This document shows positions 10,800-20,250 of a stretch of 21,868 nt of DNA, piece after piece. Each line of letters starts with the position of its first letter. Positions within the stretch are counted from its first letter, which is position 1. Position numbers and translations under genes: made by a program. The notes under the pieces are model-generated. The model was not told the DNA's origin. It ran no database searches and saw only the letters and a program-made list of their open reading frames with translations. Origin of the DNA: Cristatella mucedo (lineage: Eukaryota > Bryozoa > Phylactolaemata > Cristatellidae). Location: positions 1 through 21,868 of the forward strand of contig WPIO01000589.1 of assembly GCA_009760855.2 (NCBI GenBank), written 5' to 3'.

Positions 10800-11750
10800 T
10801 ATTTGAATATGTCCAAGAAATGTATCGTATTTGTTGTCATCCATTAGTCAGCACTAGAAAGACTGAGCTCTTCCAATGTGGTTTTTTCAAGCTTAAGGGC
10901 CTTGTTACACTTCTTTGATCCTTCGTAGACCTTCTTAAGCTGACTCATATAGAATACTTTATGATTTAGAGCAATTGCTACAGTTTTGTAATGCCCTAGG
11001 GCACAGAGACGGAACTTCGCATTTGTAAGAATGCCTCAACCTGCATATGGAAATCAGTAACGTCTAGTAATGATATGCTTTTCTTTTACAATAAAAGGGA
11101 GCTAACTTGTGTTTTGCAACAATAAATTACAATTAATTGCATTTCATATTAGTTTTACCTCCACACGATAACTGCAGCTGATGAATTATCAGATTTCTGC
11201 ATAAGTACCAGTTTTGGCGTGCTGCAAGCACCACTCACGTCCTCACATTTAAGGCTACCTTCGTAGCTGGATCTTCATTATATTGGCAGAACAAACTCAT
11301 TCCTTTTTTCACATAGCCTTGGAAAGTATGTTTCCAGGCTCTATTTGATGACTAGATTTTCTGCTAGTGCAACTGAGACCAATGGGCATGCATGTTTCGT
11401 TTATAGTTTATTTTTCGGCTTTCTCCGACGGGCGTAATGAGAACAAGACAAACATCTGTGGAAACAACTAGTTATCATCTATGGTTCTGCCCTGGAACCT
11501 CCAAACGCTCGCAAAGTTTTACCACTGGCTTACCATGCCCTTGTTGTCATACATGTGGTAGCACATGCAAGTATGCTATACTAATATGCCATACCAATCG
11601 ATACTTCAAGCAGCCTATTACTCGTCAAATTAAAACGAATTGCAATCAAAGCTGAGCCGCGCCCACGGTTACCCAATTTTTCGCAAGATTAAGCCGGCAA
11701 ACAGCTCGGCTAGTATGTATGCATGCTCACAGTGATGTTTATATGGCATT
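10800..11750. other. non-repetitive island inside the tandem array
   Basis: The core motif of the array is not visible here. A 72-codon plus-strand frame (11437-11655) carries a run of cysteines (LPCPCCHTCGSTC) but no recognised domain or splice context. The island may be an insertion into the array or simply units decayed beyond recognition. Confidence 0.4.
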
Positions 11751-13985
11751 GCAATTAGTGATTCAATCAGCTAACGTCTAATCAATTTGAAACGGATTGG
11801 AGTACAAGACGGGCCTTGCTGTCAATGGCCGTGCATTTCGCTCGATTTTACGTTCGCTATTATTTAAAAGCATATAGCTGTAATTTTAATACAGTGTATT
11901 GCAAAAACAGTTGGAGCTCCTCCCAGCAACTGTTGATCTAATTGTCTCCGTCCATAATGTAATGGCATATTTTCCCGGGCCATTGCCATTGTTATCCCTG
12001 CATTGCCGTTAATTAAACGTGCTAGGTGCTGCACAATTACTGTGCATTCAGTGAGAAGTAACATTGAAAGAGAGATGCAGTTTCGAACAGCCAATACTGT
12101 CAATTTTCTAGGAATTACTGTATCGGCCCCGACCATTGCTGTCGATTACCGTACATTGTAACAGTTAGTAAGCCAAGCAGCTTGAAAATGCCAAGTTTTT
12201 ACTGTGGACCCAGCAAATTTTTTTATGTAACGACAATTTGAGCTTCCCTTTGCCAATTTCTCATCACTTGGTCGTAGGCTTGGGTATTGGCACGAGCCAT
12301 TGCTGTCAATTACCATTTATTGCTCGCGATTGTACGTGAGCATTTGGTTGAAAGGATTTGATTGCTCATGAGCAGGGTCAATGTCCAGTGATTTGTGACG
12401 GATCATCGGAGCTAGCCTTATTTTTACGCTGCCGTTGCCGTCGATTGCAATGCATCTCCAAAGATTAAACCCATGAAAAGTATGTGCGAGCCAAGCAAGA
12501 TGATGTTATTTGGAGCGAGAATTGAATCGTAATGCAGCGAATTTCTCGTCAATTTGTAGTAGTTTGCAGTACTTACCTCTGCCTTAGCTGTCAGTTATTA
12601 TACATTTCTGAAAATAAACTTGTAAAATAGTATGAACATTGTAAGGTTTTACTTGGAGCACAGTTGAATGTATTAGGCAAAGACGATTGCTGTTTCGCAG
12701 AGATAATTAGTCTGTTTCCGACTGATTTTAGTGCATTCCTGCTTCAAGCCGAGCCATTTCAATCGATCACCATACAATGCCCAAGATGGTTTGAGCACAG
12801 CGTCACAAAATGATGTTACTGATTGCACTTTACTGGGTGTGTTTTGTGATATGCTTTCAAAATTGGAGTACTGATAAACCAATTTCGGGAAATTTTACAC
12901 AGGATTATCGTTGATTGCAATATTAGCCTGGGCTATTGCAGTGCATTGCTGCTGTATGGTCGAGTCAATTGTAGTGAAATTGCATGAGCAGTAAAAACCA
13001 CAGAGTAGTGCAGCAAGTTATCGCGTCAGAGCTGTATTTCTATGCATTCTGGCTTCTTTGCTGAGAATGGAGGTGGATTGCCTTGGATTGTAGTATCGGC
13101 GAAGGCCTCTCAAGTCGATTGCAGAGTCGATTGCCTTAAAGCACACACACATGCCCAATAAAGTAAAATAATATGGATGCACTTTGACGTAGGGCTAGTC
13201 TTGTACACCATGCTAATTAGAGCTTACGTTTTAATTTGAGGATGATTTGCAATGGATCAGAGCAGGTCGGAGCATTTCATCAGGTCATCTTGGGCGATTC
13301 CATAGGTTTCTTTATTTTAAGATGGTGTGCACGCATAGAAGTGTGGTTAAATATGCAATGATAACGGAGCTCGGTTGAATTAATTCACAATTTTTTTGCC
13401 AAGGATGCGGTAGATTGCAGTATTTTCTCTGTGTTTGAGTAGATTGCAGTGCGTTGGACTTGAACGGCTTGGCCCATCGGAGTGAAATCTTATGAGTACA
13501 ACTGCCGCTTTGAGTTTACTGTCATATGAAATAAAAAAAGGGGCTTATAGACAGGATTTTTCTCGTTGGGCCGTGAATTGAGCTGTTGGCCCAAAGCCCT
13601 GAAATCTCTTTTAGTAAACCTTGTGAAAACGCAGTAGCGGAATCGCCCGAAGTTGTGTGGGTACATTTCACGGGTGGCAAAGTTTTTGTATTCCAAACTT
13701 TTTTGAGCTTTGCTCAGCTGTGTAGTGGTAGACTTGAGGTGGTCTAACGAAGATTGCGGGGGATTATGGTACATTGGCCAAACATATATTGCAAATAGAT
13801 ATCAGTCGTCGCAGCTCATTTGCATAAGTGTGTGCACACAATGGAACGAACTTTTATTGATAGACAGCTTTGAAGAGGTGATCAAATGTCCGCCCAAAAT
13901 ATGAGCTTGGATATGACAATGTCCAGTCAATTCTAGCCTAATTAGGGTAGATTTCTGTGGAATAAAACCGATTGCCGTGATAGGT

Positions 13986-14130
13986 CACTATGTAAGTCAG
14001 TTGCTTTTTTAACGACCTCGGTCACAAGGTCGTTGGTTCGAATCCAGAGGCGGGAGATCCTTTAATGCCACTGTAGGTGGTGGTGTTAGCCTTAAAGACA
14101 CTTCTGTCACTATACAAAAGAAGCCAAGGA
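13986..14130 (+). repeat. tRNA-derived SINE head (partial)
   Basis: GGTTCGAATCC at 14035-14045 is an exact Pol III B box. An A-box-like TAAGTCAGTTG (13993-14003; 8 of 11 against TGGCTCAGTTG) starts 42 bases upstream, close to the spacing of a tRNA. Between them ACGACCT and AGGTCGT form a perfect 7-bp stem around an 8-base loop, in the place of the anticodon arm but with too long a loop for a tRNA. The T stem is 4 of 5 paired and no convincing acceptor stem closes the structure. This fits the 5' head of a SINE better than a functional tRNA. The body after the head (AGATCC to AAAGACACTTCTGTCACT) has no obvious A tail, and I set its end by eye. Confidence 0.6.
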
Positions 14131-14189
14131 ATCATTTTTTAACATTGTGGTAATTCATCTAACTTTTCACAGGTTATGTCAGAGAAGGC

Positions 14190-14510
14190 AATCTGAAATT
14201 CGGACACAGACCCAGTCACAAGTCGTAGACTAAGGAACTCACTTCTAAATTCTTACTCCACAACTGCAATCCAGCAGTAGACTATGGCACGTTCTTTTCG
14301 GCCACCCTGAACTGCTACATCCATGCCACTCACTACCTCAACCACTCTGCTGACTCAACTATGCATCTCACTTTCTCTTTGTTGCCAGAGAGGAAGGCTG
14401 TTGGCTACCGTATGCCTACCAAAAGCAAATAGGGAATGCATGTGCTATGTAAAGCTTACGTGCCTTATACCCAGAGATTATTTGTGGCATGTGGACTGGT
14501 AATGAAGATA
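14190..14510 (+). pseudogene. LINE relic A (ORF2 3' end and flank)
   Basis: This fragment aligns by eye with relic B over about 300 bases (shared GACTATGGC, CTTTCTC, GGCTACCG and ATACC-type blocks), at roughly 60% identity in the parts I compared. One frame near 14,200-14,265 reads SRRLRNSLLNSYSTTAIQQ and then stops. That matches the end of Jockey/CR1/L2-type LINE ORF2 proteins, where a P-R-L-W-N-S-L-P motif is usual. A second frame starting at DYGTFF and continuing to LTFSLLPERKAVGYRMPTKS is open to a stop near 14,430. Frames are broken by stops and shifts, so it is dead. It lies just downstream of the SINE head, in the same orientation as relic B. Confidence 0.55.
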
Positions 14511-15290
14511 AAATGAAAAAGCAATTATAGGCCAGGCTTTGCTCAGGCTTGCATCGATCGTCATTGATCGTTAATCGAAATTGTCCTCAGGCTACAACTG
14601 AGCCGTCAATGCATGAAGTCATGCATGTAACGTTATCGAAACGTTTAATGCCTAGTTCCGATTTCCCACGTGCCACAGTGTACTCCATCAGGCAGCCCTC
14701 AGCATTTGTTACGTCGACTCTTGCAAGTCTGCCTGTTAGGCATGGTCATGCCTGCCTATAATCGTGCCAAATTCCCGTTTACAGATATTCTTAGATGTCT
14801 TTGTTGCTGCTAGGGCACGAGAATAGATTATCTATATCGAAAGCCGACCAGAGGACGATAAGGCGGTCGACCATGTTCTGCAGGAATCAACACATTTTTG
14901 CTGTTCCCAGCATTGCATCCTGATGCACAATGCGATCTTTCTTAAGCACTGCAGATGATCTCTCAAACTTAGTGGCCATCGAGCGTAATATAACCCCAGA
15001 GGCTCATCTTGAATGTTTTTTGGAATTTTTTGGAATTTTTTTAAATCAGCATACAATGCTAAAATAATAGGACATCTTTAACCGGTTCGCCTTGACCGAG
15101 ATGGTGCTGAAGCCGCTTAAGCACCCAAATTATGATTGCTGTAATACCGATTGCTTATAATTTTTTCCTGAGACAATTTTGAGCATTGACTGAATGTTTT
15201 TCTCGTGTAGCTTATGTAAATAACCCTACTCACATCGCGGGCCATGCGCTCGACTAAGAGCAGCGTAATTCTAAATAAAAAAAATAGAAT
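14511..15290. other. intergenic DNA, no gene recognised
   Basis: Short frames on both strands (14549-14761 plus; 14832-15056 minus) are not recognisable. A small iteration of TGGAATTTTT lies at 15,011-15,042. The stretch between LINE relic A and the second R1 copy may be more of the same decayed repeats, but I could not match it to anything else in the window. Confidence 0.4.
15011..15042 (+). repeat. 10-bp short tandem repeat
   Basis: TGGAATTTTT occurs twice exactly (15021-15040), with a third degenerate unit before it. It is simple-sequence slippage. Confidence 0.7.
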
Positions 15291-15577
15291 TAATGGTAAC
15301 AATGATAAATTTATTTTAGCTCACTAGGATAACTCTGTCTTTCGAGGTACTTTACATTGGCCACAAAGTAAGCATGATCAAATGCTAGGTAGTAGCTTAG
15401 TCAACGACAGCAAGCATAACATGGGTGGAGGTGAAATGCACAATTGCCACATGCACAAATAGTAGCAACATGCCCAGTGTCTGCATGCATGTGGTCACAA
15501 AGAACGAATCACATCAACCTACTAAATGCCGTGACAAATAGATTTGTAACTAGTTTCTTTAGGAATGCTTTACAATC
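15291..15577 (+). repeat. interspersed repeat family R1, copy 2
   Basis: It shares with copies 1 and 3 the order AACAATGATAA, GTACTTTACATTGGCCACAA, AAGTAAGCATGATCAAATG, AGCATAACATGG, GCATGC words and AAAGAACGAATCACA. It then shares ACTAAATGCCGTGACAAATA and a TTTAAG-type end with copy 3. The end CTTTAGGAATGCTTTACAATC aligns with the end of copy 3. It is non-coding; the 90-codon frame starting at 15444 runs through it and out the other side and is not a gene. No target-site duplication is evident at the edges. Confidence 0.75.
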
Positions 15578-15970
15578 AAGAAAAGGGGATACTGTGACGG
15601 TGCCATACCAACGTATTCATATTAATAATGTTGCTTTATATGTTGGTCAGGCTTTCCGAGCTTTGAGTAATCATATAACAGCTTTATATAATATATTTTG
15701 TTATTTAACTTTCTGACATGATTTCTAATTTTTCTGTAAATTTTATGTTTTCAAAGTGTAATTATCAAGAAGTATTTTAGATTATTCTCTTTGAATGTAA
15801 GATGTGCTCACAGTTGTACTTAAAAGTGGCATATAATGGTCAGCTATCTTCCGAATTAAACTAAGTGGAACCAAAAGTTTGAAGAGAATAGAAAAGCTGG
15901 ACATAAGGCGCACGCGTCTTGTAAATTATTACGAGTTTTTAAAAAAAATGGAAGGGAGACGAACAAAACT
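15578..15970. other. AT-rich spacer between R1 copy 2 and LINE relic B
   Basis: No motif, repeat or coding frame that I can support. The reverse-transcriptase domain expected upstream of LINE relic B is not visible here, so the relic is truncated or decayed on its 5' side. Confidence 0.45.
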
Positions 15971-16012
15971 AAAAAAACTAGGACAGATTGCAAAAAAACT
16001 AGGATAGATTTC
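15971..16012 (+). repeat. 21-bp tandem duplication
   Basis: Two adjacent copies (15971-15991 and 15992-16012), each beginning with seven A residues and ACTAGGA then AGATT, differ at only a few positions. The second copy runs into the start of the recognisable LINE frame. Confidence 0.75.
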
Positions 16013-16510
16013 GGTTGATCAACTAGTACAGAGCAAAGTTCTTACGCTGATCCACAAGGCCGGCCACGGCTCGGCTCGTCCATACCTAGCTAAACTGTTA
16101 AATCATCTTCAGCCTCCTCGTGCCCTCAGGTTCTGTACTGACAATGAATTAGCTGTTTCATTCCTCCCCTGAAAGACCGCTGGAGACAGAAGCTTTAGCT
16201 CTGCCGGTACTAGAATGTGGAGTTCGCTTTTACAAATCTTTAGCGACAACTACTCTCCTGCTGCCGACTATGGCTCATTTTTTCAGTGGTCCTGAGCCGC
16301 CATTTCCTTGTCACCCACTCCCTCGACAGCTCTCCTGATTGTGCTATGCTTCCCACTTTCTCTTTTTTGTTTGAGAAGAAGTCAGTTAGCTACCGAATAA
16401 GTACCGAAAGTCGCTTAGTCAGTAAGTAGACTATACACAACTCTTCTGCCTGGCACCCATATATGCTTCATGGCTTTGGGGAGTTACCGCCGGAGATACA
16501 CTACTTTACA
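15992..16510 (+). pseudogene. LINE relic B: decayed ORF2 reverse-transcriptase C-terminus
   Basis: Read from 16008, one frame is open for 54 codons to TGA at 16170, then for 40 codons to TGA at 16293. The order of motifs is that of Jockey/CR1/L2-type LINE ORF2 ends: VDQLVQSKVLTLIHKAGHGS (usually LPVxxRIxFKVLxLVYKxLHG), then RPYLAKLL, PPRALR, and after the first stop GDRSFSSAGTRMWSSLLQIF (usually GDRAFSVAxPRLWNSLPxxI). The family and position are clear; the subfamily is not. Upstream catalytic reverse-transcriptase motifs are absent. After about 16,293 homology to relic A continues in a shifted frame (LPTFSFLFEKKSVSYRIST against LTFSLLPERKAVGYRMPT) to about 16,510. Stops and shifts make it non-functional. 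Confidence 0.8.
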
Positions 16511-18860
16511 ACAGTTAATGCCGCTGACAGTCAATGGCATGACATGAATATCGATTTCTAGAATCACTAACAGGTTTTGTGTTAAGTAATATATTGCGAT
16601 GTGGCGGAAGCTGAGGCTCATCTTGCCATTTTTATAATGCTAATGATATTGATTGTAGATGATTTTGTCCACGTTCAAGGTAGCTATCTAGGAAAACGTA
16701 CTTGTACAAGTTCACGATTGAGTACAAGCTAAAAATCATTGGCTGCTTTAGTTAAATAATGAATTAGTTTAGTTGATCAATCTTTGCATAGACAAAGTAC
16801 GGTTGCAAGTTACCGAGTGAACTATACCAATCAAAACATTCAGAGATCGGTGCTCTTCTTTTTCAACGTTAAGCATTTCAAATTTAGTCCTACGAAAATA
16901 TGTCAGTTTTTTACAAGTACTAAGTTAAGCTACCCTTGCAAGGATGCAATAAAAATGCCAGGTAATATTATTATAACACTAATGTAAAATCGCAAACATA
17001 TATAGCAGTTGTGAGTTAATTTAATTGTAAACATAATTTTAAAGACGAAAAAGCCTTACTTAGCAGTTTCAAGCTAACAAATAATCAAGAAAAATCACAC
17101 GTCTGTTTCTAAAATATCTGTCTAAAGCTTCCCTATTTCTGACGCATTTGAGCTTAGATAGTTTCCAAGCTTTAAATATTTTATAAGAATAATGCTAACA
17201 AAATTGAAAATTATAATTGATGAATTCTGAATCAAACTAGCGGATTAAAAAGCACGATTTAACTATCACATATATTCAATTTTTCAATGGAACAAATTCA
17301 CCGTGCACTTGGCCTACATTCATCTCGATCCCAGTATATGTACAATTTGAGCGACTAATGTACAAGTTATAATATTTTATTAGATAGGTATTAGCGGATA
17401 AAACTTAGGTTGTGCGAAATCATTTAGCCAACGATGAGGCAGTCATGGTGCCAGATCGCTAATGTTGTTGATAAATGAACGTTTACCTGTGATCTGAAAG
17501 CCTAGTTTACACGTAGTCTCTTAGCCCAGTTCTCTCCACTTGTGTAGTGGACTGCATTAATCCCATCACAATTTTATAATCATATTGCACACTGTGTTAA
17601 TTTCGTGTGAGCAGTAGCCGACAGTAAAAGATCAAATCGACACTAGAGCAGGCGGTTTAAAACCGTATGTAGCAAGCCACACGATAGCTCATGACTGCAC
17701 TGGCGAATTCTCCTGAAAAAATAATATTAAACTTTATCACCGGGTTCGTATTTCGTTCTCATTCGACTTTCACAAGCGACTGATGCTCCGTGCAAGGTGC
17801 AGTGGACCCAAATCTTTTCTTCCAAGAAGAAGTCGACTAGTCAACTATTAACGATATATAGTCAACTAAGCTACTCCTGAAAGGACAGCCATGCTAGTGG
17901 GAACCACGATTCACATTGAATGCGCAATCAAGCAAGAGAAACCAAAAGGAAGCACTAAGTGACAAGCTGCATTTCAAGAAAACGTCCTCACAAGAAAACG
18001 TCATACGGGCATCGATTCTACCTAGCCCCTGCTCGGCGGAGGCAGGCTAAAGTTCGGCCCTTGGCTAGCAGCTCTACTGATAGCGATTAGAGCCCTTACG
18101 GACAGTGATCACTCACCACTGTGGTCTTCAAATGCATTGTTTGAGAATCTTTTCTCACTTCCATTGGGTAGTTTCTTGTTGCCAATTCAGAGGTAAGTGA
18201 AGTGGCAGTCTTGGCCCTATGAGTAGACGCTCAGCTGGCTGAAGTGTTAGTCAATAAACCCAGGCTACTAAATCCCAGAAGGTAACAAAAAATGCAATTG
18301 AAAACAAGCTTTGGAAATTCGAGAGCCCGTCAGGCTTATACAAAATGAACGCCCAATCGCTATCCTATGGAAATGTAGCTTTTCAAATTTAGATCCCGCT
18401 GGAGGCTTGTGACCAAGTGTTTTTAAATTCCGCTTCAATAACACAAAAGTCTGTAGGTCGGCATGTGAAAGTGACTGAAGAGACATGCAAACCCATATTC
18501 GCACCTTGGCAGTTCCAATTTTACTCGGCTGTAACTCTTTGGAGATGGTCACATTTCAGAGGACTATACAAAAGTCCATCTGATGAGTTTCGATCGAAAT
18601 TTTAGACAATTAAGTGTTACCTAACTCGAGCTCTGCTTACTTTGGTATACTTTTACATACTCGAAAGGTTCAAGTAAAAAAAGTGACTCCTTACTTAATA
18701 GATAGCCAACTGAAAGGTGACGAGTAAAAATTTGCATAAAAATGAAAAAATATGTATATATATTATTACGAAACAGCCAAAGTAGGCAATTATTAAATTA
18801 TAAAGACTAAGAGCTTGCTATTATTACCGACTCATAAAATTTCAAATTCAGAAAGAGAGT
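16511..18860. other. AT-rich DNA, no gene recognised
   Basis: About 2.3 kb without a supported gene. Frames of 60-94 codons (for example minus 18268-18552) show no domain or splice context. Short local structures exist: CGGTTT/AAACCG as an odd palindrome at 17,653-17,665, repeated GTCAACTA words near 17,838-17,868, and a 16-bp duplication at 17,975-18,006. A word resembling CAGGTTTTGTGTTAAGTAA near 16,571 has a near match around 20,332, possibly traces of another old repeat. Confidence 0.4.
17975..18006 (+). repeat. 16-bp tandem duplication
   Basis: CAAGAAAACGTC occurs twice in direct succession, followed by CTCA in the first unit and ATAC in the second. It is a small local duplication. Confidence 0.75.
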
Positions 18861-19168
18861 GTAATAATAACAATGATAACAGTAATAATGCACTTGATAA
18901 AGCACCCTCAGAGAACTCAGTCTCTTTCTAGGCGCTTTACATTTGCTGCAAAGGGAAATGCAATGGTAAGTAAAGTCATGCTTGAAAAAACAAACAAATG
19001 AATAGTATGGTTAGGGGTTACATGCACAGTGTCAGCATGCCAATGTTGTTAGTGGCAGCATGCACAGTGTCAGTACGCATATGCACATGAAGAACGAATC
19101 ACAGGGACCCACTAAATGCTGTCCTAAATAGGTGTGTTTTTAAGTTCTAAAAATGCGTTTTAATATCA
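18861..19168 (+). repeat. interspersed repeat family R1, copy 3
   Basis: This is the longest copy. It opens with TAATAATAACAATGATAAC, contains CTAGGCGCTTTACATTTGCT and GCAAAG, then GTTAGGGGTTACATGCACAG, AAGAACGAATCACA, CCACTAAATGCTGTCCTAAA and TAGGTGTGTTTTTAAG, and ends CTAAAAATGCGTTTTAATATC. An internal unit of about 38 bp is duplicated: GCACAGTGTCAG recurs near 19,024 and 19,062. It is non-coding and has the same orientation as the other two copies. Confidence 0.75.
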
Positions 19169-19610
19169 TGCTATTTGATCACATAACAAGATATTGCTAC
19201 GATATATTTAAATTTAAGTTATCTTCAGCCCGCATGATAGAACTCTAGCATTGACAGTTATAGAAGCACCTAAAATTTGACATTTACTAGTCGTCAAGCT
19301 CTCCCAAAAATAATGAAAGGATTGTTATAGATTTTTTCAAAGCCGTAATGTTGAATGTCGTATTGTAGTTCAACTTGGCCAATGCATTACCACTCATAAG
19401 TTCAAAGTTAATTGTTTCACAGAAACCTGTTGTTTCCTATTTGCAGATCATCAGTTTTTCACATAGCTGGATAAAGGCGAGCACTAATTAGCTGCACAAA
19501 TGGATTGTATAGTAGCAATGTGCTTTCAAACTTAAAAATATATGTCAAAACTATGCATTTGTGCTTAAGAAAGGCAATAATTAATCAATATGGCTGCTGT
19601 TAAAATGGAA
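19169..19610. other. AT-rich DNA, no gene seen
   Basis: Low in CpG, without open frames or repeats I can support. If the minus-strand exon candidate at 19,611-19,874 is real and terminal, this would hold its 3' flank. Confidence 0.4.
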
Positions 19611-19874
19611 TCAGCATTCTATTCGCGTCTCACTTTTTGCATTTGGACGAAAAATTGTGGGGAGTTTGGCAAACTTTAGAAGCATAAACCAGCTATCAGA
19701 CCTTTTAAAGGACTTCAGAAGCGACCTTTCGGCGAACCAAAGTATGAAAATCCGATAATTTTTATGAGCTACACGATGATTAAAATACCGTTGCACGATC
19801 GTGGCTCCGAACAGTTTCTGGTCAAAATGCTTGTTTAGGAAAATGACCTTATCGTCATCACAGGACGGCAAAGT
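19611..19874 (-). CDS. candidate downstream (possibly terminal) exon, unknown protein
   Basis: On the minus strand an open frame of 87 codons runs to TGA at 19611-19613. A possible acceptor (ATAG, with AG at 19,875-19,876) lies just before it. A CTGAC branch-like word and a TTTTCT stretch sit about 20-25 bases further upstream. The frame joins in phase 0 to the exon candidate at 20,004-20,131 across a 129-base intron. The peptide is basic, with FGATIVQRYFNHRVAHKNYR and a tryptophan- and phenylalanine-rich stretch (RIFILWFAERSLL). I recognise no domain. CpG is more frequent here than in the flanks, which is consistent with sequence under constraint but not proof. An alternative donor (AAA/GTGAGA) lies near its end, so the exon may not be terminal. 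Confidence 0.3.
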   Translation of the reverse strand, partial: TLPSCDDDKVIFLNKHFDQKLFGATIVQRYFNHRVAHKNYRIFILWFAERSLLKSFKRSDSWFMLLKFAKLPTIFRPNAKSETRIEC

Positions 19875-19882
19875 CTATGGCA

Positions 19883-19933
19883 TCATGGTAGAAAAGTCAG
19901 GTCGACATTAGGCAAGGCTGTAGGAGGATCTTG
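19883..19933 (-). CDS. alternative short terminal exon for the same candidate gene
   Basis: If the acceptor TTCTATATCAG (AG ending at 19,934) is used instead, the donor at 20,003 gives a 70-base intron. The reading then continues in phase 0 for 16 codons (QDPPTALPNVDLTFLP) to TGA at 19883-19885. The pyrimidine tract before this acceptor is better than that of the longer alternative. The two choices exclude each other in one transcript; only transcript data can decide. Confidence 0.2.
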   Translation of the reverse strand, partial: QDPPTALPNVDLTFLP

Positions 19934-20003
19934 CTGATATAGAAGTAAAGAAAGCAGAACTTAGTAAACTTAGTAAAAGAGAGATAGACAAGTAGACACA
20001 TAC

Positions 20004-20131
20004 CTCAACGTCAAGCTGTTCCAGGTGACATTTAAGCATCGTGACCATGTTGTAAATTCCTGACCCAAATTTGTAATCTGGAATAAGACAATGGTCTGAT
20101 ACAGCCAGAGAGAAAGGCACGAAGCTGAGCA
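20004..20131 (-). CDS. candidate internal exon, unknown protein
   Basis: On the minus strand an AG acceptor preceded by seven T residues (AGTTTTTTTAG) opens a 128-base segment. It ends at GTTGAG followed by GTATGT, a near-consensus donor. The segment is open in one frame: two bases completing a codon, then 42 codons including SLAVSDHCLIPDYKFGSG and IYNMVTMLKCHLEQLDVE. Phase 1 at the left junction and phase 0 at the right are consistent with splicing to the exon candidates downstream. I do not recognise the family. The combination of both signals with an open frame is suggestive, but a 42-codon opening alone is not significant. Confidence 0.35.
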
Positions 20132-20250
20132 CTAAAAAAACTTCAAATTATGTCACTGCGGAAACTTCAAACCCAGAGAGACAAGCGATCATCATTGTTG
20201 GCATTGACCGCTGCATTCCTGGAATAGCCATTCCCGACTTGACAGCTCAC

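Larger units (their letters stand above)
9098..13985 (+). repeat. highly diverged tandem array, period about 140-180 bp
   Basis: A degenerate core close to GTATYGGCCNRGRCCATTGC, followed by GTCGATTGC and CATTGC words, recurs on the plus strand. The clearest cores start near 9334, 10508, 11967, 12119, 12284, 12425, 12576, 12738, 12920, 13090 and 13418. In the dense part successive cores are roughly 140-180 bases apart. Other positions recur in phase too: TTGGAGCTC-like words near 9271, 11911, 12511 and 13364, and TGCATGAG-like words near 9373, 12973 and 13488. Units are too diverged for tandem copies to be obvious, so this is an old satellite or an internally repetitive element. About 10,800-11,750 inside it is not visibly repetitive. 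Frames of 60-118 codons within the array look like chance. Confidence 0.65.

Noticed and set aside
11437-11655. Cysteine-rich peptide LPCPCCHTCGSTC suggesting a zinc site
   Set aside because: Short chance-like frame without the spacing of a known zinc finger, and no flanking domain sequence.
9098-13985. CRISPR array
   Set aside because: Repeats are far too long and diverged, spacers are not of uniform length, there are no cas genes, and the context is eukaryotic.
14832-15056. 74-codon minus-strand frame with a lysine-rich start
   Set aside because: The lysine and phenylalanine codons come from the simple TGGAATTTTT iteration read in reverse.
17653-17665. CGGTTT-A-AAACCG palindrome as a transposon terminus
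   Set aside because: No partner inverted repeat or target duplication was found nearby.
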